64,000 nt of DNA from assembly GCF_029774175.1 (NCBI RefSeq), contig NZ_CP103834.1:1436501-1500500 (forward strand), in the 5' to 3' direction. The notes under the pieces are model-generated. The model was not told the origin of the DNA. It did no database searches and saw nothing but the letters and a program-made list of their open reading frames with translations. Positions 8,349 to 18,601 of this stretch are shown here, in pieces. This DNA comes from Actinobacillus genomosp. 1. Lineage in GTDB: Bacteria > Pseudomonadota > Gammaproteobacteria > Enterobacterales > Pasteurellaceae. The translations under genes were made by a program, and so were the position numbers. Each line of letters opens with the position of its first letter. Position 1 is the first letter of the stretch.

Positions 8349-9524
8349 TTAGCCGTTTGCACGTTTCTCTAAAATTTCAACCGCAGGTAATACTTTACCT
8401 TCAACGAATTCTAAGAATGCACCGCCACCTGTTGAAATATAAGAAATTTTATCTGCAATACCGAATAAATCAATTGCCGCTAACGTATCACCGCCACCTG
8501 CGATAGAGAACGCACCGTTTGCAGTCGCTTCGGCAATCGCATTTGAAATGACTTCCGTACCTTTACGGAAGTTAGGGAATTCGAATACACCTACCGGACC
8601 ATTCCAAAGAATCGTTTTTGCCGATTTAATGATATTTGCTAATTCCTCTGCTGATTTGTCACCGATATCGAAAATTGATTCATTTTCTTGTACTTCAGAA
8701 ACCGCTTTTTCCGTTGCCGGTGCGATTTCAGAGAATTCCGTACCTACGCGTACATCAACCGGAACAGGGATATTAGTCGCTGCGGCTAAACGTTTTGCTT
8801 CCGGAATTAAATCCGCTTCGTATAAAGATTTACCGACCGGGTGACCTTCCGCCGCAATGAACGTATTTGCAATACCGCCGCCCACGATTAATTGGTCTGC
8901 GATTTTTGAAAGACTGTCTAATACCGTTAATTTAGTCGAAACTTTTGAACCTCCTACGATCGCTAACATCGGACGTTGCGGCTCTTTTAACGCTTTACCT
9001 AACGCATCTAATTCCGCCGCTAATAAAGGACCTGCACAGGCAATCGGAGCATACTCCGCCACACCGTAAGTAGAACCTTCCGCACGGTGCGCCGTACCGA
9101 ATGCGTCCATCACGAATACATCACAAAGTGCCGCATATTTTTTCGCAAGTTCAGGATCGTTTTTCTTTTCGCCTTTGTTGATACGTACGTTTTCAAGTAC
9201 CACGATTTCGTTTTCCGCTACTTCAACGCCGTCTAGGTAATCACGCACTAAACGTACCGGTACACCTAAATCTGATGCGTTTAAGTAATCAACTACAGGT
9301 TGTAAAGAGTTTGCTTCTTCGAAAACACCTTCAGTTGGACGACCTAAGTGAGAAGTTACCATTACTTTAGCACCTTTTTGTAAAGCTAATTTTAAGGTAG
9401 GAATGGTTGCACGAATACGTGCGTCAGATGTCACTTTGCCATCTTTTACCGGTACGTTTAAATCAGCACGGATAAATAAACGTTTACCGGCAAGATCAAG
9501 GTCTGCCATTTTAATAACTGACAT
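8349..9524 (-). CDS. pgk: Phosphoglycerate kinase
   Basis: A 391-residue cytoplasmic enzyme transferring the acyl phosphate of 1,3-bisphosphoglycerate to ADP. The N-terminal [26 protein letters not shown] and the C-terminal GGGDTLAAI and [10 protein letters not shown] nucleotide-binding segments are diagnostic. Length is normal for a monomeric bacterial PGK. It is followed on the same strand by fbaA, the usual gammaproteobacterial order. Confidence 0.97.
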   Translation of the reverse strand: MSVIKMADLDLAGKRLFIRADLNVPVKDGKVTSDARIRATIPTLKLALQKGAKVMVTSHLGRPTEGVFEEANSLQPVVDYLNASDLGVPVRLVRDYLDGVEVAENEIVVLENVRINKGEKKNDPELAKKYAALCDVFVMDAFGTAHRAEGSTYGVAEYAPIACAGPLLAAELDALGKALKEPQRPMLAIVGGSKVSTKLTVLDSLSKIADQLIVGGGIANTFIAAEGHPVGKSLYEADLIPEAKRLAAATNIPVPVDVRVGTEFSEIAPATEKAVSEVQENESIFDIGDKSAEELANIIKSAKTILWNGPVGVFEFPNFRKGTEVISNAIAEATANGAFSIAGGGDTLAAIDLFGIADKISYISTGGGAFLEFVEGKVLPAVEILEKRANG

Positions 9525-9679
9525 AGTAAGTTCCTCTTTTTAAGTTTCAAAAATAAAACAGGGCAATTATATCATTTTCTACCTATTTTGGGCGAATGTA
9601 GATCAAATTCTTGCTTGATTTTGCAAAAAACAACCGATTTTTAACCGCTTAATTCACCCAAAACGCTCCAAATGGAGTT

Positions 9680-11068
9680 TTACCACCAAGTCGTCCAGAA
9701 GAAATAAGATAAACAACCTAAAATCGCAACACATAATAAATTCAGAATAAGTCCGACTTTTACCATTTCACTTTGTTTGATATAACCCGTGGCAAATACA
9801 ATCGCATTCGGCGGTGTTGCAATCGGCAACATAAAGGCGGCAGACGCACCGCAAGCAATAATTGCCGCTAATGAAATCGGCGGTAAACCTAACGAATTAG
9901 CTACCGAAATAAAAATCGGCATCATCAACGCCGCACTTGCGGTATTTGAAGTAAATTCGGTTAAGAACACGATAAACGCCGCCATCGAAAGCGTCATAAT
10001 TAACCAATGCTTATTCCCGATATAATTCACAATACCGTCGGCTAAGATTTTGCTCGCACCGGTATCTTTCAATACAATACCGAGAGTTAAACCGCCACCG
10101 AATAACATTAACACGCCCCACTCTGCACGCTCTTGAATTTGCGCCCAAGTCGCCGTATTGGTAATACAAAGTACGACAACGGCAATCATAGCAATGACCG
10201 CATCAAAACTTTTAATCGATTCTTTTAATTCGAAAATTTGGCGCACAATCGGTTCAATGACACTACTGAAAGTTAATAAAATCGCCGTCATACAGAACAC
10301 GATCAAGGTTGTTAAACGTTTAGGGGTTAAGGGAATATTCTCGACTTTAGCTTCAAACGGTAGGTTAAAATTCGGGCGAAGCACCACTAATAAAGCGAAT
10401 ACCATCGAAATCATCAACAAAATCGCCACCGGCATCCCGTATGCAAGCCATTCGGAGAACGATACTTTGATATACGAAGCTAAAATCGCATTCGGAGCGG
10501 AACCGACCACCGTTCCCATACCGCCGATACTTGAACTGAACGCAATACCAAGCAATACGAAAACATAGATTTTTCGGTGTTGTTTGAAGTCTAATTGATG
10601 CAGAATCCCTAGAGAAAGCGGCAACATCAATGCGGCAACGGCGGTATTATTAATAAAAAGCGAAAGCCCTGCGGTAACCGCAAACAAATAAATAATCGTA
10701 CGTTTCAGATTGCCTTTCGCTAAACGTATAACGTGATTGGCAATCCAAAGATCAATTTGATGAATATTTAGTACGGCGGCAATCACAAAACCGCCAAAAA
10801 ACATAAAAATAATCGGTTCGGAAAAAGGAGCAAAGGCGGCTTTAGTGGAGAGGACATTTAGAAAGATAGCGAAGATAGGTACCATAAGAGAGGTTACCGT
10901 GATATTAAACGCTTCCGTTAGCCATAAGATACCGACGAAAATTAATAAGGCTAATCCTCGATTTTCTTGTGGAGAAAAAGGAAACCATTTCAGTAAGATA
11001 AAAAATAAGATTAAATCGAGCGTCAAGATAATCACGCCACGCATAGGGCTTTTTGTAGTTTTTGACAT
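9680..11068 (-). CDS. SLC13/DASS-family sodium:anion symporter, copy 1
   Basis: A 462-residue transporter of the divalent anion:Na+ symporter family (di- or tricarboxylate, sulfate). About eleven hydrophobic segments are visible. The two sodium/substrate hairpins are recognisable: INNTAVAALMLPLSLGI (first Ser of the usual SNT replaced by Asn) and TSNTASAALMMPIFIS, with TPPNAIVFATGYIK near the C-terminus. The start at 11068 was chosen over a 33-codon extension because AGAGGTG lies 5 nt upstream and because the paralogue at 12912-14303 aligns from here. The substrate cannot be assigned. Confidence 0.85.
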   Translation of the reverse strand: MSKTTKSPMRGVIILTLDLILFFILLKWFPFSPQENRGLALLIFVGILWLTEAFNITVTSLMVPIFAIFLNVLSTKAAFAPFSEPIIFMFFGGFVIAAVLNIHQIDLWIANHVIRLAKGNLKRTIIYLFAVTAGLSLFINNTAVAALMLPLSLGILHQLDFKQHRKIYVFVLLGIAFSSSIGGMGTVVGSAPNAILASYIKVSFSEWLAYGMPVAILLMISMVFALLVVLRPNFNLPFEAKVENIPLTPKRLTTLIVFCMTAILLTFSSVIEPIVRQIFELKESIKSFDAVIAMIAVVVLCITNTATWAQIQERAEWGVLMLFGGGLTLGIVLKDTGASKILADGIVNYIGNKHWLIMTLSMAAFIVFLTEFTSNTASAALMMPIFISVANSLGLPPISLAAIIACGASAAFMLPIATPPNAIVFATGYIKQSEMVKVGLILNLLCVAILGCLSYFFWTTWW

Positions 11069-11253
11069 AATAACACCTCTAATTGTTTGCATATCGGTCT
11101 TTTTAGATTCTAAATTCGACAATAACCGATTTTTTACAAAAGTAAAGAGGGCATCTCTCAGAAACAATAAATTTTATCAATTTTTTAACAAATTTATTAC
11201 AAATAATTTAGTCTTCCGTGTAATTAACCTAAAGAAATGCCGTTCAATAAAAA

Positions 11254-11307
11254 AAGCGGTTGAATTTCTGGAAAACGTTGCAATTTTTCACAAAAATTCA
11301 ACCGCTT
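11254..11307. terminator. Inverted uptake-signal pair terminator
   Basis: AAGCGGTTGAATTT (11254-11267) and AAATTCAACCGCTT (11294-11307) are perfect 14-bp inverted copies. It lies just beyond the stop of the minus-strand transporter gene at 11332, which it probably terminates. Confidence 0.8.
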
Positions 11308-11331
11308 GCTTAATTAAACGTAATTACTTGA

Positions 11332-12606
11332 TTACGGAAAGAAAGGGAAGAAAATCGGTAATAACACCATACTTACTGCGACAGTAATGAGAATTAACGG
11401 AACCCCCGCTTTCACATAATGAACAAAACGATAATGACCGACCGATAAAATCATCGTATTCGCCGGCGTTCCAATCGGTGTGGCAAATGCGCAAGAAGAA
11501 CCGACTACGATAGCCATTAATACAGCTCTCGGATCCGCACCTAATGAACTTGCAATCGAAAGACCTATCGGAGCGAGTAACGCGGCCGTTGCCGTATTCG
11601 ACATAAAGTTGGTTAATAAACAGCTAAGAAGCAAAATCGTAAATAAAAGTGCGCTTGCGCTTGGATGCGAGCCTAATAAACCTAAAATAGAATGAGCAAT
11701 ATCCGCCCCCGCTCCGGTACGTTGTAAAGCATCCGCTAAGGTTAAAGTTCCGGCAAAGAGGAAAACCACTTGGCTATCAATCGCCTGATACGCCTGTTTC
11801 TCGGTAATCACGCGCATAATGACCAAAATCAGCGCACCGACACAAGCGGAAATATACAGTTTGATCCCGATAGCTTCTTCAAATACCATCGCAAGTAACG
11901 TAGCAAGCAGGACGACTAATGAAACCCATTGTTTCCATCTCGGAATATGATTGTGATGATTGTGGAATGCATTGTATTCTTCCTGCTCTACGTGTGTATT
12001 CATCTGTTTAGGTAAAAAACGATAACCGATAAACACAAAGTAAAGAATACCGACGATTAACACCGGTAAGCCGATTTTCGCATATTCAAAAAAGCCGAAT
12101 TTCAGACCGGTTTGAGCTAACACGCCTTGTACGACGAGGTTATTCGGTGAACCGATCAATGATAAATTCCCGCCTAATGTTGAAGCGAAAGCCATCGGCA
12201 TCAATAATCTTGAACGTGCAAAGCCCGATTTGGTCGCAATCCCTAAAATGACCGGAATTAAAATCGCCGCAGTCCCTGTATTTGATAAGACGCCGGACAT
12301 AAAACCGGTAATTACCATCAACACCACCATAAGTTGACGTTCGCTTTTGGCAAACTTACTGACGACCCCACCGATTTTATTTGCCATCCCCGTTTCAAAT
12401 AACGCCCCACCGATGACGAACATTGCGACAAATAAAATCACATTGGTATCTACAAAGCCTAAAAAGGCATCTTTGGCAGGCAATACGCCGGTAATCGCTA
12501 AACCGACGGTGACAATCATTGCCGTTACGGCGAGAGGCAATTTCTCGAGTGCAAACATCACGATTGCAAACACTAAAAAACTGAGTGTAATTGCACTTGG
12601 GGTCAT
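11332..12606 (-). CDS. SLC13-family permease, ArsB/NhaD-like ion transporter superfamily
   Basis: A 424-residue membrane protein of the ion transporter superfamily, more distant from its two neighbours than they are from each other. SNTGTAAILIPVILGIA and SNTATAALLAPIGLSIA are the paired hairpin motifs; ATPIGTPANTMI near the C-terminus corresponds to the TPPN segment of the neighbours. A cytoplasmic loop around residue 210 is rich in His, Glu and Asn (HVEQEEYNAFHNHHNH), a possible metal-binding patch. The start at 12606 follows AGGAGC (12611-12616); an upstream 46-codon extension lacks such support and any similarity. Substrate unknown. Confidence 0.8.
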   Translation of the reverse strand: MTPSAITLSFLVFAIVMFALEKLPLAVTAMIVTVGLAITGVLPAKDAFLGFVDTNVILFVAMFVIGGALFETGMANKIGGVVSKFAKSERQLMVVLMVITGFMSGVLSNTGTAAILIPVILGIATKSGFARSRLLMPMAFASTLGGNLSLIGSPNNLVVQGVLAQTGLKFGFFEYAKIGLPVLIVGILYFVFIGYRFLPKQMNTHVEQEEYNAFHNHHNHIPRWKQWVSLVVLLATLLAMVFEEAIGIKLYISACVGALILVIMRVITEKQAYQAIDSQVVFLFAGTLTLADALQRTGAGADIAHSILGLLGSHPSASALLFTILLLSCLLTNFMSNTATAALLAPIGLSIASSLGADPRAVLMAIVVGSSCAFATPIGTPANTMILSVGHYRFVHYVKAGVPLILITVAVSMVLLPIFFPFFP

Positions 12607-12911
12607 AAAAGCTCCTATAATAGGTTTTGAATATAGCCAATTCGAATACAATACATATTTTTTATTCCAAAGTAAGCTATAATCTAACCGAAAAGCGAAT
12701 ACCCGTGCAAAATAAATGTCACTTATATGAATTAGATCAAACAAATTTCAATCAGATTTAACATAAATTACACAAAAATATGACAAGAAATGATTAATAA
12801 TGTACATTTCAAATAAAAAACGGGCGAATTTATTCTGTATAATAAATTCACCCGTTTATTCTATATAGTTATATTAAATTCATTTAAGTTCTGAATTCAA
12901 CTTCTTAAAGA
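12607..12911. other. 305-bp intergenic region with terminator and promoter sequence
   Basis: No gene is seen. The left half is AT-rich and should hold the promoter of the transporter at 11332-12606, but I cannot single out a convincing -35/-10 pair. The right part holds the terminator at 12818-12857. Confidence 0.6.
12818..12857. terminator. Intrinsic terminator after SLC13 copy 2
   Basis: A 17-bp inverted repeat (12818-12834 with 12841-12857, one mismatch) with a 6-nt loop; on the minus strand a T-rich run follows. It ends transcription of the gene at 12912-14303. Confidence 0.8.
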
Positions 12912-14303
12912 TTAACGCCAGAAGAAGTATCCCACCGTTGCAATCACGAATACACATAAGATATTCAACCAGAAACCGGCTTTAACCATTTCGCTTTGTT
13001 TAACTTGTCCCGTACCGAATACGATTGCATTCGGCGGTGTCGCTACCGGTAACATAAAGGCACAAGACGCACCTAGACCGATAATTAACGCTAAACCGAG
13101 CGGCTCGACGTTCAACGCCTGAGCGATTGAAATAAAGATTGGCACTAATAACGCCGCACTTGCCGTATTTGAGGTAAATTCGGTTAAGAAAATAATGAAT
13201 GCCGCAACAATCAATCCGATTATATAATAGTGGCCGCCTTCAATTAAGCTAACGATACCGTCCGCCATGATTTTACTTGCCCCGGTTTGTCCTAATACGC
13301 TACTTAACGTCAAACCGCCGCCGAATAGGAATAATACGCCCCATTCCGTACCTTCTTGGATTTGCTGCCAGCTTGCAATACCGGTAATACAAATAAGCGC
13401 AGCCGCTACCATTGCCACCATACTGTCGAAGCTACCAATCTTACCTTTCAAACCGAGTAACTCCGATAAGAACGGATTTAATTGAGAACTGAATACCCAG
13501 CTTAATGCGATTAATACGAAAATGGCTAAGGTAAGAATACGTTTTTTGTCCAACTCAATCACTTCGAATGACTGCTCGAATTGCACATCAAATTTAGGTT
13601 TAAACACCATATAAAGCGTACCTAGCATTAACGGCATTAAAATTAGCATAATCGGGAAACCGTATTTCATCCAGTCTGCGAAAGTTAAGTGCAGTTGTGA
13701 TGCAACAATCGCATTCGGCGGACTACCTACTAACGTACCCATACCACCGATACTCGCACTATAGGCAATACCGAGTAACACGAAAACATAAGTATTATGG
13801 TCTTCTTTCGGATCAAGCTTACTTAAAATCCCCATCGCTAACGGTAACATCATTGCCGCTGTTGCGGTATTACTCATCCACATCGAAAGGAATGCGGTCA
13901 CTAAGAATAAATACAATACCGCGACGGAAAGCTTACCTCTTGAAAGTGCCATAATCTTATTGGCAATCAAGCGGTCAAGTTTCTGAATATGTAATGCGGT
14001 CGCTAGGGCAAAACCACCGAAGAAAAGGAAAATGGTCGGATCGGCAAAAGCGACCAACGCTTCTTTTGATTTAACCAAACCTAACGCTACCGAAAGAATC
14101 GGAATCAGTAATGCGGTTACCGTGACGTGTAACGCTTCCGTTAGCCATAAAATCGCTACAAAAACTAATAAAGCCAAGCCTTTATTTGCTTCGGGCGCAA
14201 AAGGTAAGGTATTTAATAAAATAAAAAAGAGCACAACATCGGCGAGAAAAATTATGCCGTTACGCATACTCGCTTTGTTTGACGGAGTTGAATTGCTTCC
14301 CAT
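12912..14303 (-). CDS. SLC13/DASS-family sodium:anion symporter, copy 2
   Basis: A 463-residue close paralogue of the protein at 9680-11068, similar over its whole length. The motifs SNTATAAMMLPLAMGI, TSNTASAALLVPIFIS and TPPNAIVFGTGQVKQSEM are intact, and here the first hairpin has the standard SNT. It probably imports a dicarboxylate or related anion with sodium. Each of the three transporters in this row appears to have its own terminator, so they are probably separate transcription units. Substrate is unassigned. Confidence 0.86.
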   Translation of the reverse strand: MGSNSTPSNKASMRNGIIFLADVVLFFILLNTLPFAPEANKGLALLVFVAILWLTEALHVTVTALLIPILSVALGLVKSKEALVAFADPTIFLFFGGFALATALHIQKLDRLIANKIMALSRGKLSVAVLYLFLVTAFLSMWMSNTATAAMMLPLAMGILSKLDPKEDHNTYVFVLLGIAYSASIGGMGTLVGSPPNAIVASQLHLTFADWMKYGFPIMLILMPLMLGTLYMVFKPKFDVQFEQSFEVIELDKKRILTLAIFVLIALSWVFSSQLNPFLSELLGLKGKIGSFDSMVAMVAAALICITGIASWQQIQEGTEWGVLFLFGGGLTLSSVLGQTGASKIMADGIVSLIEGGHYYIIGLIVAAFIIFLTEFTSNTASAALLVPIFISIAQALNVEPLGLALIIGLGASCAFMLPVATPPNAIVFGTGQVKQSEMVKAGFWLNILCVFVIATVGYFFWR

Positions 14304-14498
14304 AAGAACACCATTATCGTTAGGTTAAAGAATAGCTTGCACTATACCTAAAATTATTTAGAAAAAAATAAAAATGTTATAAAAATGTGAACTTCTTCAA
14401 AAAATTTTTAACGAAATTCACATAAATACAATCGGTCGTTTTTCAGCATATTTTTGCAAAAAATCTAAAAAAACCGACCGCTTGAATATTCTATCAAA

Positions 14499-16412
14499 TT
14501 AAACGCTTAATTCCGCTTCATCGCCTCGATTTTGTAGCCATTGTTTACGGTCTTCCGCACGTTTCTTCGCCAGTAACATATCCATAATTTCAAAGGTATC
14601 CGGCTCGTTTTCTTCGGTTGTATCCAACTCATCCAATGTCAGTTGCACTAAACGACGCGTACTCGGATCCATTGTGGTTTCACGTAATTGGCTTGGGTTC
14701 ATCTCACCTAAACCTTTAAAACGCTGTACGTTCGGCTTGCCTTTTTTCTTGGCTAAGCGGGCTAAAATCGCTTCTTTTTCCGCTTCATCAAGCGCGTAAT
14801 GCACTTCGTCTTTACCAATATCAATCCGATAAAGCGGTGGCATTGCCACATAAACATGCCCGTTTTTGACTAAATCCGGGAAATGGCGCAAGAACAAAGC
14901 ACATAATAAAGTTGCAATATGTAAACCGTCCGAATCCGCATCGGCAAGAATACATACCTTACCGTAACGCAATTCATCTAAACTATCGCTGTCGGGATCA
15001 ATCCCAAGTGCTACCGCAATATCGTGAACCTCTTGCGAAGCAAGCACCTGATCGGAAGACACTTCCCACGTATTCAGAATTTTGCCTCGTAGCGGTAAAA
15101 TCGCTTGATAATCCTTATCACGCGCCTGTTTTGCCGAACCGCCGGCAGAATCCCCTTCCACTAAGAACAGCTCGGTACGGCTTAAATCTTGTGAGGTACA
15201 ATCGGCTAATTTACCCGGTAACGCAGGACCGCTCACTAACTTCTTACGCACCACTTTTTTCGCCGCACGTAAACGACTTTGCGCCGATGAGATCGCCATT
15301 TCGGCAATCAATTTACCGGTTTGCACGTTTTGGTTTAACCATAAACTGAACGCATCTTTGATTGTACTATCCACATAACTTGACGCTTGACGAGAAGAAA
15401 GACGCTCTTTGGTTTGCCCGGCGAATTGCGGCTCTTGAATTTTTAACGAAAGCACGTAAGCACAACGATTCCATACGTCATCAGCGGTTAATTTAACGCT
15501 CTTCGGCAATAAATTATGAATTTCACAAAATTCCACCATTGCTTTTAACAAGCCGTTACGTAAGCCGTTTACGTGCGTACCGCCTTGTGCGGTCGGAATC
15601 AAGTTTACATAACTCTCAGCCAATAGCTCGCCACCTTCCGGCAGCCAAGTTAATGCCCAAGTTACCGCTTCGGTTTCGGAAGTAACATCGCCGATAAACG
15701 GTGGATTCGGTAAACATTCGAATTCTTTTAACGCTTCGCTTAAATAGTCGGATAAACCGTCTTCGTAATACCAAGTTTCGCTGCTGTTATTGATATGATC
15801 AACGAAGTTGATGGTTAATTTCGGACAAAGTACCGCTTTGGCACGTAATAAGTGGCGTAAACGGCTAACCGAAAATCTCGGCGAATCGAAATATTTTGGA
15901 TTAGGATAGAAACGAACGGTGGTACCGGTTTGTTTTTTCGGGCAACTGCCAACAACGGTTAATTCTTCTACTTTTACCCCATTTTCAAAGGCAATCGTAT
16001 AAATTTCACCGTTACGCTTGATTTTGATTTCCACACGTTGCGAAAGAGCGTTTACCACCGAGATCCCTACCCCGTGTAAACCGCCTGAAAACGTGTAGTT
16101 TTTATTGGAAAACTTACCGCCTGCGTGTAACTTTGTGAGAATTAATTCCACACCGGAAATTTTTTCGGTGGAGTGAATATCAACCGGCATACCTCGACCG
16201 TTATCAATCACTTCCAACGAATTATCCGTATGCAAGATCACATCGATTTGAGAGGCATAGCCCGATAACGCTTCATCGACACTATTATCAATAACTTCTT
16301 GCCCTAAATGGTTCGGACGAGTGGTATCGGTGTACATTCCGGGACGAAGTTGGACGGGTTCAAGATCTTTTAAAACGGTAATTTCATCAGCACCGTAGCG
16401 TTTATCAGACAT
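14499..16412 (-). CDS. parE: DNA topoisomerase IV subunit B
   Basis: A 637-residue ATPase subunit of topoisomerase IV, which decatenates daughter chromosomes with ParC. The GHKL ATPase domain has EVIDNSVDEALSG and the GRGMPVDIH and GLHGVGISVVNALS loops; the TOPRIM domain has LVEGDSAGGSA and ILADADSDGLHI; the QRFKGLGEMNP segment is at the C-terminal end. Length is that of ParE (about 630) rather than GyrB (about 800), so the assignment is secure. No parC is in the window. Confidence 0.96.
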   Translation of the reverse strand: MSDKRYGADEITVLKDLEPVQLRPGMYTDTTRPNHLGQEVIDNSVDEALSGYASQIDVILHTDNSLEVIDNGRGMPVDIHSTEKISGVELILTKLHAGGKFSNKNYTFSGGLHGVGISVVNALSQRVEIKIKRNGEIYTIAFENGVKVEELTVVGSCPKKQTGTTVRFYPNPKYFDSPRFSVSRLRHLLRAKAVLCPKLTINFVDHINNSSETWYYEDGLSDYLSEALKEFECLPNPPFIGDVTSETEAVTWALTWLPEGGELLAESYVNLIPTAQGGTHVNGLRNGLLKAMVEFCEIHNLLPKSVKLTADDVWNRCAYVLSLKIQEPQFAGQTKERLSSRQASSYVDSTIKDAFSLWLNQNVQTGKLIAEMAISSAQSRLRAAKKVVRKKLVSGPALPGKLADCTSQDLSRTELFLVEGDSAGGSAKQARDKDYQAILPLRGKILNTWEVSSDQVLASQEVHDIAVALGIDPDSDSLDELRYGKVCILADADSDGLHIATLLCALFLRHFPDLVKNGHVYVAMPPLYRIDIGKDEVHYALDEAEKEAILARLAKKKGKPNVQRFKGLGEMNPSQLRETTMDPSTRRLVQLTLDELDTTEENEPDTFEIMDMLLAKKRAEDRKQWLQNRGDEAELSV

Positions 16413-16488
16413 GACTGGCTCTCTTTATGGACATAAAAACAGGCATTTTACTGGCAAATTCCCCATTTGTTGAGTAAAAAATGCTGTT

Positions 16489-17781
16489 CTAGTGATTTTT
16501 TGTTTCGCCGAGCAGAGATTTTTTAATGATAAAGCTAAATTGACTACCTTTGCCGAACTCACTTTTGATTTGCAAGTGAGAACCGTGTTGTTCCAACGCA
16601 TATTTAACAATCGCTAACCCTAAGCCGCTACCGCCGGTTTGATTACTGCGAGATTCATCCACTCGATAGAAACGCTCGGTTAAATGCGGTAAATGCTCGT
16701 CTTCAATACCAATACCGTTGTCTTTGACGCTAAATTCCGCCCCTTCATCACACCAATGCCAATCCACCTCAATGGTTGCACCGTCACCGGCATGTTTAAC
16801 CGCATTGTAAATCAAGTTGGAAACCGCACTTTGCAACTGGGTTTCATCGCCTAATACGGTAATATTCGGCGTGATATTAAAAATAATTTGTTGCTTGCTC
16901 TGATTTAAAAAATCCGCATTTTTTTGTAAAGCGGAAATCATCGCCGACATTTCAACTACATAATGTTCTTTGCTGGAAGACGTCTCAATTTTTGCCAATA
17001 AATTAAGCTGATCCAATAAATTGCCCATCCGTTTCGCTTGGGATTGCATCGCATGAATACTTTTTTGTTGTAGCTCGGTTTTCGCTTGCCCTTCCAATAA
17101 TTCCAAATAACCTCGTAATACGGTCAGCGGCGTGCGCAATTCGTGGTTCATATTGGTTAGGAATGTTTGTCTGGAATGTAATAAGCGAATCATTTGCGTC
17201 ACGTCACGCGCAATAATTAAATAACTTTCGCTGTCATAATCGTTTAAATGAAATTCGATATATCGCCCGTCACTGTCCATTAAAACAAGCGGTCTGTTTC
17301 TCTTATTTTGATGAAAATATTTTTTAAATTCTTCATAAAAAATCACGTTAAACACGCTTTTTTCCAGCTTTTTATCCCAATAAAACTTTAAGATTTCTTG
17401 CGAAGCGTTGTTACACCATAAAATAGTGCCGTCATGGCGACAAATAATGATACCGTCCGGCAAATATTGAATATTTCGGTTTAATTTCGAAAGTAATCGC
17501 AAGGTTTTGATTTTCTCACGGCGATTACGTTTTTGATAAAAAGCCACGGTTTGAGAAATATGCTCCCACGTCGTTAATACTTTGCGACTGCTGTCACGAT
17601 TCGGATCAATCAGGTGTAATAAACGTTGTTCGTTATAATGATGCCAAACCAATAGCAGCACTAAAATCAACACAAACCAAGTAAGGAAATCCCAAGCAAA
17701 TAAGCTGAATAAAAAAGCCGTAGCAACGGCAAGAATCGCTTCAATAAAAAAATGCTTGAAAGAAAGTCTAAATTTTTTCAT
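16489..17781 (-). CDS. phoR: Phosphate regulon sensor histidine kinase PhoR
   Basis: A 430-residue inner-membrane kinase that phosphorylates PhoB when phosphate is low and is held inactive through the Pst transporter. Two adjacent hydrophobic segments (about 10-50) anchor it without a large periplasmic loop, as in PhoR. A PAS-like region follows (about 95-190). The H box is NMNHELRTPLTVLRGYL, and N, G1 and G2 boxes are present (LIYNAVKHA, DNGIGIEDE, GGSGLGLAI). Its start codon overlaps the phoB stop by one base, so the pair is coupled. Confidence 0.95.
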   Translation of the reverse strand: MKKFRLSFKHFFIEAILAVATAFLFSLFAWDFLTWFVLILVLLLVWHHYNEQRLLHLIDPNRDSSRKVLTTWEHISQTVAFYQKRNRREKIKTLRLLSKLNRNIQYLPDGIIICRHDGTILWCNNASQEILKFYWDKKLEKSVFNVIFYEEFKKYFHQNKRNRPLVLMDSDGRYIEFHLNDYDSESYLIIARDVTQMIRLLHSRQTFLTNMNHELRTPLTVLRGYLELLEGQAKTELQQKSIHAMQSQAKRMGNLLDQLNLLAKIETSSSKEHYVVEMSAMISALQKNADFLNQSKQQIIFNITPNITVLGDETQLQSAVSNLIYNAVKHAGDGATIEVDWHWCDEGAEFSVKDNGIGIEDEHLPHLTERFYRVDESRSNQTGGSGLGLAIVKYALEQHGSHLQIKSEFGKGSQFSFIIKKSLLGETKNH

Positions 17782-18470
17782 TAATTATCCTGAAAATGAT
17801 TGGAAAAACGATAGCCGGATCCGCGTACCGTTTGTACATAACGTTCAAAACCGCAGGGTTCTAGACTTCTTCTTAAACGGCGAATATAAGAATCTACCGT
17901 TCTGTCTTCCACATAAATATCATTGCCCCAAACAAAATCCAGTAATTGTTCTCGGCTATAGACTTTTTCCGGATGAGTCATAAAAAAGTGTAATAATTTA
18001 TATTCGGTACTGCTTAAACTAATTTCTTTTTTCTGGAAGGTAACGCGTTTGGCATTTTGATCCAAGATCAGATCATCTATATTGATAATATCGTTATTTT
18101 GATAGGTTCGTCTAAGTAAGGCTTCGATTCGGGCAATTAACACTTTTGGCGAGAACGGTTTAGTCACATAATCGTCCGCACCGGTATTAAGACAAACAAT
18201 GCAATCGTCTTCCGAACTGCGAGCGGTAAGCATTAAGATAGGAATTTGTGCGGTTTCTTCCGATTTTTTTAAATATTGAATAAACTGAATACCCGAACGT
18301 CCCGGTAACATCCAATCCAGTAGAATTAACTTCGGTTTCTCGCTCAGCTTTTTGACCGCACTTTGATAATCCTCGGCTTCGAGCACTTGATAATTCTGTT
18401 GTAATAAAAACAGAGAGATCATTTCTCGGATAGCTCTTTCATCTTCGACAATCAGAATTTTTTCATTCAT
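17781..18470 (-). CDS. phoB: Phosphate regulon response regulator PhoB
   Basis: A 229-residue OmpR-family activator. The receiver has the phosphorylated Asp in [12 protein letters not shown] and the Lys in YVTKPFSP; the winged helix has [24 protein letters not shown], the PhoB recognition helix pattern. It binds Pho boxes such as those at 22463-22480 and 21241-21258. It lies between pstB and phoR on the same strand, after an uptake-signal hairpin, and probably receives read-through transcription from the pst promoter. Confidence 0.95.
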   Translation of the reverse strand: MNEKILIVEDERAIREMISLFLLQQNYQVLEAEDYQSAVKKLSEKPKLILLDWMLPGRSGIQFIQYLKKSEETAQIPILMLTARSSEDDCIVCLNTGADDYVTKPFSPKVLIARIEALLRRTYQNNDIINIDDLILDQNAKRVTFQKKEISLSSTEYKLLHFFMTHPEKVYSREQLLDFVWGNDIYVEDRTVDSYIRRLRRSLEPCGFERYVQTVRGSGYRFSNHFQDN

Positions 18471-18527
18471 CTTATGCTCCTAATCCTTTGCGCCCCATCG
18501 TCTGCTTCTAACGTTCTGCTCTGATAA

Positions 18528-18582
18528 GCGGTCGAATTTCACCAAAAATTTGCAAAATTTTAGCAAAATCCGACCGCTTGCG
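18528..18582. terminator. Inverted uptake-signal pair between pstB and phoB
   Basis: AAGCGGTCGAATTT faces AAAATCCGACCGCTT across an AT-rich loop. It may attenuate transcription between pstB and phoB so that the regulators are made at lower level than the transporter. Confidence 0.65.
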
Positions 18583-18601
18583 TCGATTCATTTTAGTAAA
18601 A

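Noticed and set aside
10845..11387. A 180-codon plus-strand open frame between the transporters
   Set aside because: It runs through the antisense of two membrane proteins and their terminator; composition is that of a shadow frame.
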